A stretch of 5,000 nucleotides of DNA. Origin: Candidatus Bathyarchaeota archaeon UBA185. GTDB lineage: Archaea; Thermoproteota; Bathyarchaeia; 40CM-2-53-6. Shown piece after piece: positions 1 through 5,000 of this stretch. The notes beneath the pieces are model-generated. The model saw nothing but the letters and a program-made list of their open reading frames with translations. It had not been told where the DNA came from and searched no databases. Location: positions 1 to 5,000 of the forward strand of contig DAFH01000177.1 of assembly GCA_002495485.1 (NCBI GenBank), in the 5' to 3' direction. Position numbers and translations under genes: made by a program. The stretch's first letter is position 1. Every line of letters starts with the position of its first letter.

Positions 1-642
1 GGAGAGTCGCTGATCGATCACCTTGGACCCATGTCGTTTCACGTTCCATATCCGAAGATGGCCGAGAAAGGCTTCGCCTATCTGCTGAGGCATTTCTGGA
101 GAGGTCTACCCCGATGGAACGAGATCGTGAGACTGATCGGAACTGAGCCCAAGACAGCGGACATCAAGAAGATGGAAGAGCTTGAGAAAGCAGAATCTGA
201 CTATATGAAACGTTTCATGGAGACTTCGAAATTCCAAGCAGAGTACAAAGACAAGGTGGCCGATGGTCTAGCTCACGCGAAGGAGAGCGGCAACAGCTAT
301 TCCGCGTCTGAAAAGAGCTGCTTGTCGATCCTCCTCGAGACGAAGGCGAAGAAAGGCGCTGACCTTGCGGGAAGAAGGGGAGGGTCTGGGAACTACGGCA
401 GCGGTTCTAAGGCAAAGGCCTCAAGCTGGATTCTCCAAGAAGAATGGAATACTGTCGCCAAGACCTTCGGTCACGCAGACAAACTCCAGCATCGTAGAGG
501 GGTGTCTTTGGCAGATTACGAGGCACTTCACGAAGGAAGACCATTACCAGATGAAAGAAAGTTTGTCGCTGAACCCGAGAATGAGTTCGTTCTCTTGGAC
601 GTCACCCCGCAAGGATATCGACACTACAAATTCGCAGATTAA
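1..642 (+). CDS. mvaS: Hydroxymethylglutaryl-CoA synthase, C-terminal part (5' end outside window)
   Basis: HMG-CoA synthase condenses acetyl-CoA with acetoacetyl-CoA to HMG-CoA, the cytosolic entry step of the mevalonate pathway to isoprenoid lipids. The frame is open from base 1 through the stop TAA at 640-642 (213 visible residues). The in-frame ATG at 31 lies inside the conserved SFHVPYPKM motif, whose His (visible residue 14) corresponds to the catalytic His of the family (S. aureus MvaS has FHVPFTKM). Further family motifs follow in order: GNSYSAS (97-103), NYGSGSKAK (131-139), RRGVSLADYEALH (165-177) and a short C-terminal strand ending GYRHYKFAD. The catalytic Cys and Glu would lie upstream, outside the window. 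The His-to-GN spacing of about 83 residues is close to the eukaryotic and longer than the S. aureus form, as I recall them. Odd: the hydrophobic strand normally before YGSGS reads GGSG, and EKS replaces hydrophobic residues after the GN motif. It converges with the ABC permease gene 9 bp downstream. The family is confident; full activity is not. Confidence 0.82.
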   Translation, partial: GESLIDHLGPMSFHVPYPKMAEKGFAYLLRHFWRGLPRWNEIVRLIGTEPKTADIKKMEELEKAESDYMKRFMETSKFQAEYKDKVADGLAHAKESGNSYSASEKSCLSILLETKAKKGADLAGRRGGSGNYGSGSKAKASSWILQEEWNTVAKTFGHADKLQHRRGVSLADYEALHEGRPLPDERKFVAEPENEFVLLDVTPQGYRHYKFAD

Positions 643-651
643 CAATCGGAG

Positions 652-2097
652 CTAGATGAAGCCTTTCTCGGTCAGACGATATGCTATTCCTCGCCATACA
701 CCTGAGCTGATCAACAACGCTGCTGAGATGAGAGTCAATGCTGAGGCGATCACGATAGACGCGCTCAGGAATATTTCGGAGACTATTATGAGCCCGATGA
801 CGAAGTAGATGGGGAGGATGGCGACGAACTGTCTGATGTCGAACTGTCCCGGCATCATTCCTTCTTCGCGTACCTGTTGTACGGCTCCAACCCTTGCGAC
901 TATGTAGGTGGCGAGTATCGAGGCCGAAGGAACGGTGACGAGAAGGACGATTGCAGCCGAAAGCGGAAACGAGAGGGTGTGCCCGAATCCACTACTCATG
1001 CCTGTTCCTAGGAAGGCTAGGACGATGTTAGCGGCTCCGAACGGTCCCAAGATCGCCAAGATTGAGAGCACTCGCGAGAGGAGAAGATTGCGCAGGTATT
1101 TGGCCGGGTCCATGGCCGTGAAAGCAAGCCATCCTCTCTCGTTTGAGAAGGTTCCCTGAGCCATCAACACTAGAGTGATTACTCCCATGAAGACGGGAAT
1201 GATGGGAACTAGAACGTCCAAGCGGAGAGCGTCAATTGATGAAAATCCGGTAAGATATGTGTACACTGCAGCGGCAGCGATGGAGATGATTAGGACTGTG
1301 CGTGTTCTGATCCGTGCCGTCCGGTAGCTTGTGGACCCTCCGATGTTGACTCTTCCCATCAGTTCTAAGAATGACAAGTGGTAGGAGTATATGGCCCGTA
1401 TAGGCCCCTTGCCGACGAAGCTCATGCTCGTCTTGTATTCAGTGCTGGTTGCTCTCAAGAGGCTACGGATCGAGCCCATTTCGAGATATGCGAGTTCTCT
1501 TAGCGCGACAGGCACAGTGACGGCCGTAAGCGCGAAGAGAATGATGCTCCCGTAAAGGACTTGTCCGGTAAACGCGGAGACCGGCGTGAAGCCAAATCCG
1601 AGAATTGAGGATGAGCACCAGAGTCCGAGAAGGACGGCTAGAACAGCCCGCTTCCACGTCTCGAGAATGTTTGACACTACCCCGAGAGCTGTGACCAGGC
1701 ATGCTAACAGCACTAGATTAATGACCAGCACGATAGCGTCTCCGAGACCGCCGGCGCCTGCGACATAGAACCCGTACAGGAAGAGGATCGTGATTCCTGA
1801 TCCGATGAACTGAGCGATGAATAGCGCCGCGCTGAGGTCTCTCCGCCTCAAAGGCAGGGTTAGCAGATAGTCTCTGTCAGACTTTAGGACAAACAGTCCT
1901 CCGAATAGCAGACTCATGACAATGAAGAATATCGAGGAGCCGACCGCGTAGTATGAGAACCCGCCCGAAAAGTCAGAACCGTTTCCACCTGTCAGCCCTC
2001 TTATCGCAATATCGTAGAACAGGAAGAAGGCGACTAGGCCGAGTAGTGGCCTTGAGAAGCGCGTTAGCAGTACGAACTTGATTAGTTTAGGAAGCAC
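652..2097 (-). CDS. ABC-2 type transporter permease, 12 TM segments
   Basis: This 481-residue integral membrane protein is the likely membrane half of an ABC exporter driven by the ATPase encoded just upstream. Hydrophobic segments are visible at about 15-33, 49-71, 90-113, 119-143, 148-169, 177-198, 265-285, 294-313, 340-363, 377-402, 421-441 and 445-467. They form two sets of six separated by a polar linker (about 200-262). The stretch [13 protein letters not shown] (76-88), between TM2 and TM3, matches the cytoplasmic 'LP-hydrophobic-x-R' loop typical of ABC-2 permeases. A weaker counterpart, [16 protein letters not shown] (322-337), sits at the same place in the second half, suggesting a fused tandem of two six-TM units. 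The start is GTG (2095-2097) inside the last codons of the ATPase gene, giving an 11-bp overlap and probable translational coupling. Translation ends at TAG 652-654, converging on the synthase gene. The substrate cannot be read from the sequence. Confidence 0.85.
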   Translation of the reverse strand: MLPKLIKFVLLTRFSRPLLGLVAFFLFYDIAIRGLTGGNGSDFSGGFSYYAVGSSIFFIVMSLLFGGLFVLKSDRDYLLTLPLRRRDLSAALFIAQFIGSGITILFLYGFYVAGAGGLGDAIVLVINLVLLACLVTALGVVSNILETWKRAVLAVLLGLWCSSSILGFGFTPVSAFTGQVLYGSIILFALTAVTVPVALRELAYLEMGSIRSLLRATSTEYKTSMSFVGKGPIRAIYSYHLSFLELMGRVNIGGSTSYRTARIRTRTVLIISIAAAAVYTYLTGFSSIDALRLDVLVPIIPVFMGVITLVLMAQGTFSNERGWLAFTAMDPAKYLRNLLLSRVLSILAILGPFGAANIVLAFLGTGMSSGFGHTLSFPLSAAIVLLVTVPSASILATYIVARVGAVQQVREEGMMPGQFDIRQFVAILPIYFVIGLIIVSEIFLSASIVIASALTLISAALLISSGVWRGIAYRLTEKGFI

Positions 2098-2800
2098 CGG
2101 TCATCAGCCTTGCAACAACGCTCTCGATGGGCTCATCCCCAACCTCCATCGACTTCAGCGCGTCTATCGTTCCGTTCCAAATGATCTTTCCACGTGCTAT
2201 CATCAGTACCTTGTCAGTGAGTCGGGTCGCGATGGACATGATGTGTGTCGAGACGATCTGGGTCGAGTCAAGCGATTTTAGCATCTTGAATACTCTCTCT
2301 TGGGTTGGTATGTCCAGGTAGTTCAGCGGCTCGTCGAGTAGGACGATCTTGGGATTATGAATGAGCGCGAGAGCGATGGCAAGCTTCTGCATGTTCCCGC
2401 GAGACAGCTTCCCAACTTTGGCGCGCTCGTATTCGCGTAGGCTGAGGTCGTCCAGAAACTTGTTCGTCGCACTTGCCACGTCTCTTACCCCACGGAGAGC
2501 GGCGATGTATTCCAGATTCTCTCGAACCGAGAGCGTCCTGTACGGAGTCGCATCCTCGGGAAGATATCCGAGGATCGATTTGGCCTCGGGGCTGAACGGT
2601 TCATGTCCGTCGATCTGGATGGTGCCAGTGTCAGGCTTCAACAAGCCTACAAGAAGACGGAGGGTGGTTGACTTGCCTGCACCGTTCGGACCTAGAAGCG
2701 CGTATCTCTCGCCGCAAGGGATCGAGAAGGAGACATCGTCAAGCGCGACGGTCTTTCCGTACGACTTGCTTACGTACTGGACATCGATGCACGGGCCCAA
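2087..2800 (-). CDS. ABC transporter ATP-binding protein (ABC-2 exporter type)
   Basis: This 237-residue cytoplasmic nucleotide-binding subunit would power the adjacent permease. In order it shows an aromatic A-loop (Y14), Walker [10 protein letters not shown] (37-45), a Q-loop region GYLPED in which Glu82 replaces Gln, the signature LSRGNMQK (132-139, a variant of LSGGQ), Walker B IVLLDEP (152-158), D-loop LNYLD (159-163) and the H-loop His186 in VSTH. Glu in the Q-loop and a non-canonical signature are common in the ABC-2 or drug/polysaccharide-exporter subgroup, so these are not signs of decay. The start is TTG at 2798-2800: the preceding codon is TAA, there is no in-frame ATG or GTG before the conserved core, and that core begins about residue 5. 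A GTGAT anti-16S match lies 7 nt upstream. It is the first gene of a two-gene operon with the permease and is probably transcribed from the TATA box at 2853-2858. The C-terminal tail (about 215-237) is short, with no extra domain. Confidence 0.93.
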   Translation of the reverse strand: MGPCIDVQYVSKSYGKTVALDDVSFSIPCGERYALLGPNGAGKSTTLRLLVGLLKPDTGTIQIDGHEPFSPEAKSILGYLPEDATPYRTLSVRENLEYIAALRGVRDVASATNKFLDDLSLREYERAKVGKLSRGNMQKLAIALALIHNPKIVLLDEPLNYLDIPTQERVFKMLKSLDSTQIVSTHIMSIATRLTDKVLMIARGKIIWNGTIDALKSMEVGDEPIESVVARLMTGAS

Positions 2801-2807
2801 TTAGACC

Positions 2808-2812
2808 ATCAC
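2808..2812 (-). promoter_or_regulatory. Probable Shine-Dalgarno GTGAT deciding the TTG start of the ABC ATPase
   Basis: Read on the minus strand, GTGAT matches part of the archaeal/bacterial SD consensus GGAGGTGAT and lies 7 nt before the TTG at 2800. It supports this unusual start, which directly follows an in-frame TAA. The match is only five bases, so support is moderate. Confidence 0.35.
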
Positions 2813-2852
2813 GCTCTCACATCGTCTTGTTCAGGAGCAACTAGTGTTCACG

Positions 2853-2858
2853 ATAAAA
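2853..2858 (-). promoter_or_regulatory. Putative archaeal TATA box of the ABC exporter operon
   Basis: The minus strand reads CGTTTTATCG here, an AT element in GC-rich surroundings. Its centre is about 55 nt before the TTG start. With the usual archaeal spacing of about 26 nt to the transcription start, the leader would be roughly 28 nt, long enough to carry the GTGAT ribosome-binding match. No convincing BRE is visible upstream of it. Confidence 0.45.
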
Positions 2859-2918
2859 CGCTCGGCTAATAATGTCGCTCCTTAGAGTCTCGATGAGTTC
2901 TTTCTAGACTGCTGTGGG

Positions 2919-2924
2919 TTTATG
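2919..2924 (+). promoter_or_regulatory. Putative archaeal TATA box of the GT87-like gene
   Basis: TTTATG within GGGTTTATGGGC is the best TATA-like element before the plus-strand gene. Its centre is about 39 nt upstream of the TTG at 2961, predicting transcription start near 2947 and a leader of about 14 nt. No good SD is seen; AGGAT directly abuts the start codon, too close to be typical. Confidence 0.4.
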
Positions 2925-2944
2925 GGCATCGTTTGTCGATGGCC
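2924..2944. repeat. Imperfect inverted repeat next to the TATA box (possible operator)
   Basis: GGGCATCG and CGATGGCC face each other across a TTTGT spacer: seven complementary pairs with one G/G mismatch. It begins at the edge of the putative TATA box and runs up to the predicted transcription start, where archaeal repressors often bind. A chance repeat of this quality is quite possible. Confidence 0.35.
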
Positions 2945-2960
2945 AACGACAGAATAGGAT

Positions 2961-3902
2961 TTGGTACAAGCCAAGAGCGCTCAGCTGGGTAAGAAAGCCC
3001 TTCTCGCTCTTATGGCTGGACTGCTCGTACTGAACCTGTTAACCTTTCTGCCAGCGTACTCTCAGATAGCCACTATAGATTCGGGTTGTTGTTCTAACCA
3101 TCCGCTCGCGAAAGACTTCTCCGGCGTCTACATAGGAGCTTGGCGGCTATTCCACGACCCGGCGAGCATCTACATCCATGGAAACGTGAGCGACGGAGAG
3201 CCCCAGATCTATCCACAGCCCGAGCAGTACAAGTATCTGCCATCGTCTCTCCTACTCGTCTCCCCGATACACCTGCTCAGCTACCAAGTGTCGATGGCAG
3301 TCTACGACATCTTCCAGTTCCTGCTGCTACCCCTGATCGGAATTCTAGTGTATCAATTAACGAAGGAGAAGGGCTGGGCGATAACGGTCATAGCCGAAGT
3401 GCTGGTACTGCTACTCCCGGCTTCAGCACCCGGCTGGGGATTCTCTGTCAGCTACTTCTGGCAATGGAAGGAGGGCCAGTCAAAGGTCATCGAGACTCTG
3501 ATACTCATGGCCTCATTCTATCTCGGGAAGAAGGGTCGACCAGTCTGGTCCGGTATCACACTTGGAATCGGTTTCTTTGATCCGAGGTTTGCGCTTGTCG
3601 CGCTTCCATTGTTCCTCACTTACAATTCAGCAAGAACTCGCTTAGCTCTCAAAACCCTATTCGCCACTCTAATACTCTCGAATTTACCGCTTCTCTATCC
3701 TGGCGTAGGCGCTTCGTTTCTCGGAATGGTATTCTCCACGGGAGTAAGCACCGCGCTCTATCCCTATGCCATTATCCCGCTAGACGGAGTGGTCTTTCTT
3801 AGCTTCATCAACTATGACGAGATCAAGAGCGAACTCGTCGGAATCCTCAGAAATTTGCCGTCTCGCTTGATTCAGACTAGGACCGGTATTAGCTCAAGCT
3901 AA
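2961..3902 (+). CDS. GT87/DUF2029-like membrane glycosyltransferase (GT-C fold), short form
   Basis: This 313-residue polytopic membrane protein resembles family GT87 (DUF2029), whose characterised members transfer mannose or arabinose from polyprenyl-phosphate-sugar donors on the outer face of the membrane. A basic N-terminus precedes TM1 (about 12-32). The following loop holds KDFSGVYIGAWRLF (51-64), whose Asp52 sits where GT-C enzymes carry the catalytic Asp. YPQPEQYKYLPSSLLLVSPIHLL (84-106) corresponds to the family's Y-P-P-hydrophobic segment. EGQSKVIETLILMASF (171-186) carries the family's GQ motif, followed by WSGITLGIGFF. More hydrophobic segments lie at about 112-132, 138-156, 196-218, 229-247 and 268-283. 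At 313 residues it is shorter than the roughly 400 usual for the family, and the missing part would be C-terminal TM helices. The start is TTG 2961, preceded in frame by TAG 2955-2957; the next in-frame start is ATG 3012, inside TM1. Acceptor and sugar are unknown; assignment rests on motif pattern. Confidence 0.68.
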   Translation: MVQAKSAQLGKKALLALMAGLLVLNLLTFLPAYSQIATIDSGCCSNHPLAKDFSGVYIGAWRLFHDPASIYIHGNVSDGEPQIYPQPEQYKYLPSSLLLVSPIHLLSYQVSMAVYDIFQFLLLPLIGILVYQLTKEKGWAITVIAEVLVLLLPASAPGWGFSVSYFWQWKEGQSKVIETLILMASFYLGKKGRPVWSGITLGIGFFDPRFALVALPLFLTYNSARTRLALKTLFATLILSNLPLLYPGVGASFLGMVFSTGVSTALYPYAIIPLDGVVFLSFINYDEIKSELVGILRNLPSRLIQTRTGISSS

Positions 3903-4792
3903 TTGCGTTTTTTTTGCAGTTGCAAGTACTCGCCCTCGATTCGTCCTCCCGTCTTTAGGTAGAGCACGGCACCGGGTGCCAGATGGTCAAGGTACCCAAG
4001 CGTGTAGACTCTCATCGATCTCTGGTTTCTTTTTCGCGTGTCGCGAAATACAGCGTTCATCAAAGCTGATCCTACTCCGCGTTTCCGAAATTCGGGGATC
4101 GCGTAGGCTCCGTTGAATCTCGCTTCACCGGGTCCATAGTAGTCTGGCCGAAGAATTGCTAGTCCTACAAGTCTGTCGTCAAGGAAAGCTCCTGTCCAGC
4201 CCTGTCGCTTTGAAACGGATTCTTTCACCCATGCCTTGAGGGGCAAGGGTCCTCCTTGCTCTTCGATCCAGTAATCCCAGAAAGGACGGAGCCCTTTCAG
4301 CCATACCTCAGACGCGTCTTCGGCGGACTCTTCAGAGAGCTCTCTCGTCTCTATTCTGCTCTCATGCGGCTGACACGTCGCGATGTCCCAAGCTATCCGC
4401 AGAGACCTTCTAGCCGGCTCGAAGCCTGATTTCTTGAAGAGATCAACGTAGGGTTGGACTGCGGGTGTTGAGGCCTTGACATATTCACCATCCTTCGACC
4501 CCACGTAGGCAAGGGTCTTCTCGATCAGTCTCTTTCCCACGTCCCTACCTTCAGAATCTTTCAGAGCAAGATTCCTGATCTCGAACCAGTTGGGCCTGTC
4601 AAGTGCGTAGAGTCCTATGCAGCCGATTATCGATCCGGCTGTTTCGGCAAGGAAGGAGCCCTCTCTGTCGAGGGCCGATAACCCGGCCCTGATTCTCGGG
4701 AGATACTCCAAGCCTTTGAAAGTGTCCATCTGCATTTTCAGGAATGACTGTTCATCTGTCTGTCTGAGTCCCCTTATTGCAACGTGTGGCAT
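3899..4792 (-). CDS. Tandem two-domain GNAT N-acetyltransferase
   Basis: A soluble 297-residue protein with two GNAT folds, predicted to transfer an acyl group from acetyl-CoA to an amine; the substrate is unknown. Domain 1 (about 4-137) begins VAIRGLRQTDEQSFL and ends with YVDLFKKSGFEPARRSLRIAW, the usual Y-x-K-x-GF close. Its CoA-binding loop EGRDVGKRL (81-89) is degenerate. Domain 2 (about 146-294) carries a canonical motif A, FRKRGVGSAL (235-244, R-x-x-G-x-G), and a closing LYLKTGGRIEGEYL. Domain 2 is therefore the likely catalytic half. I chose ATG 4790-4792 because the GNAT fold starts immediately after it and a TATA box lies 30 nt upstream, fitting a leaderless mRNA. The frame is open further, through a GTG at 4922-4924 to the window edge, but those residues do not look like GNAT sequence. 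The stop TAG overlaps the glycosyltransferase stop by 4 bp, tail to tail. Confidence 0.82.
   Translation of the reverse strand: MPHVAIRGLRQTDEQSFLKMQMDTFKGLEYLPRIRAGLSALDREGSFLAETAGSIIGCIGLYALDRPNWFEIRNLALKDSEGRDVGKRLIEKTLAYVGSKDGEYVKASTPAVQPYVDLFKKSGFEPARRSLRIAWDIATCQPHESRIETRELSEESAEDASEVWLKGLRPFWDYWIEEQGGPLPLKAWVKESVSKRQGWTGAFLDDRLVGLAILRPDYYGPGEARFNGAYAIPEFRKRGVGSALMNAVFRDTRKRNQRSMRVYTLGYLDHLAPGAVLYLKTGGRIEGEYLQLQKKRN
3908..3915 (+). terminator. T8 archaeal-type transcription terminator after the GT87-like gene
   Basis: Eight consecutive T residues on the plus strand begin 6 nt after the TAA at 3900-3902. Archaeal RNA polymerase terminates at such U-rich runs without needing a hairpin, and none is seen here. 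On the opposite strand the same bases encode the penultimate lysines (QKKRN) of the GNAT protein. Confidence 0.55.
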
Positions 4793-4818
4793 GTGCGCTT
4801 GCCGGTCTGGCCCAAGAC

Positions 4819-4825
4819 AATAAAA
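4819..4825 (-). promoter_or_regulatory. TATA box of the GNAT gene, predicting a leaderless mRNA
   Basis: The minus strand reads CCTTTTATTG. The centre of TTTTATT is 30 nt before the A of the ATG at 4792; with usual archaeal spacing, transcription would begin within about 4 nt of the start codon. This is the strongest promoter-to-start arrangement in the window and argues against the upstream GTG at 4924. Confidence 0.55.
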
Positions 4826-5000
4826 GGGCTCAGAGAAGTGCGAGTTCAGGGCCCGTAGTCGAGCCCCAATGAAATCAGTTGGGCCTGCTGTCCTCGTAGC
4901 AAACCCCAATGAAAGCTGGACCACTAGGAAACTAATATCGTTTGTCAGGAAAACAGAGTGGCCGTTGCCTGGTGCCCAGCGCAGGGAACTCTCGAACTCG
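4826..5000. other. Right-edge segment with no assigned gene
   Basis: About 175 bp upstream of the GNAT promoter. The minus frame continuous with the GNAT gene stays open to the edge, and another minus frame gives 22 codons ending at TAG 4932-4934, which could be the tail of a gene lying outside. A small hairpin CTGG-TGC-CCAG lies at about 4970-4980. I find no convincing tRNA or protein motif here. Confidence 0.4.

Larger units (their letters stand above)
2801..2960. promoter_or_regulatory. Divergent intergenic promoter region
   Basis: These 160 bp separate the minus-strand exporter operon from the plus-strand GT87-like gene, and hold the apparent promoters of both. A TTTTAT element reads on the minus strand and a TTTATG element on the plus strand, about 66 bp apart, so the two transcripts diverge without overlap. 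An imperfect inverted repeat follows the plus-strand box. No small ORF or RNA gene is evident. Confidence 0.6.

Noticed and set aside
643..651. Searched for a bidirectional terminator between the converging synthase and permease genes
   Set aside because: The gap is only 9 bp, and neither strand shows a T-run or a stable hairpin nearby.
365..655. Plus-strand open frame of 96 codons overlapping the HMG-CoA synthase end; considered as a sign of frameshift
   Set aside because: The synthase frame carries recognisable motifs before, through and after this stretch down to its own stop, so no frameshift is needed.
2361..2804. Plus-strand open frame of 147 codons antisense to the ABC ATPase
   Set aside because: It lies wholly opposite a confidently assigned ABC ATPase; its composition is rich in Ser and Arg without any domain, as expected of an antisense shadow.
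3140..3580. Plus-strand open frame of 146 codons in another frame of the GT87-like gene
   Set aside because: Pro/Arg-rich and featureless, while the overlapping frame encodes coherent membrane helices and family motifs.
4937..4946. The 10-mer ATCGTTTGTC occurs here and at 2928-2937, considered as a shared regulatory site
   Set aside because: Several 10-mer matches are expected by chance in 5 kb, and the two copies sit in different positions relative to genes.
4955..5000. tRNA-like look on either strand (TTCGAGA resembling a T-loop on the minus strand, ending near GGGCACCA)
   Set aside because: The flanking bases do not pair as a T-stem, position 61 is not C, and no D-arm or anticodon arm can be built within the window.

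Overview
The window looks like an archaeal chromosome segment of moderate GC. The evidence is AT-rich TATA-like boxes (TTTTAT or TTTATG) at suitable distances upstream of genes, one gene arranged for a leaderless transcript, a T8 run directly after a stop codon instead of a hairpin terminator, and frequent GTG/TTG starts. No rRNA, tRNA or marker protein fixes the lineage, so I do not name one.

Layout, left to right. (1) 1-642, plus strand: the C-terminal part of a 3-hydroxy-3-methylglutaryl-CoA synthase (mevalonate pathway), cut by the left edge. The frame is open to base 1, so the ATG at 31 is internal. (2) 652-2800, minus strand: a two-gene ABC-2 type exporter operon, ATPase first (2087-2800, TTG start) and 12-TM permease second (652-2097, GTG start), overlapping by 11 bp. 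It converges on the synthase gene with a 9-bp gap. (3) 2801-2960: a divergent promoter region with a minus-strand TATA box for the exporter, a plus-strand TATA box for the next gene, and an imperfect inverted repeat. (4) 2961-3902, plus strand: a short polytopic membrane protein resembling GT87/DUF2029 (GT-C fold) polyprenyl-phosphate-dependent glycosyltransferases. (5) 3899-4792, minus strand: a tandem two-domain GNAT acetyltransferase, overlapping the previous gene tail-to-tail by 4 bp, with its own TATA box 30 nt before an ATG. (6) 4793-5000: the GNAT promoter, then about 170 bp with no assigned gene.

No mobile element, CRISPR array or obvious new defence system is present. The possible functional thread is the cell envelope: the mevalonate pathway makes the isoprenoids from which archaeal lipids and polyprenyl-phosphate sugar carriers are built, a GT87-like enzyme would use such carriers, and the exporter shares an intergenic control region with it. 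This link is inference from gene order only. The most useful observations are corrected gene boundaries, a T8 transcription stop embedded in the opposing gene's last codons, a fused two-half permease, and unusual substitutions in conserved parts of the HMG-CoA synthase.
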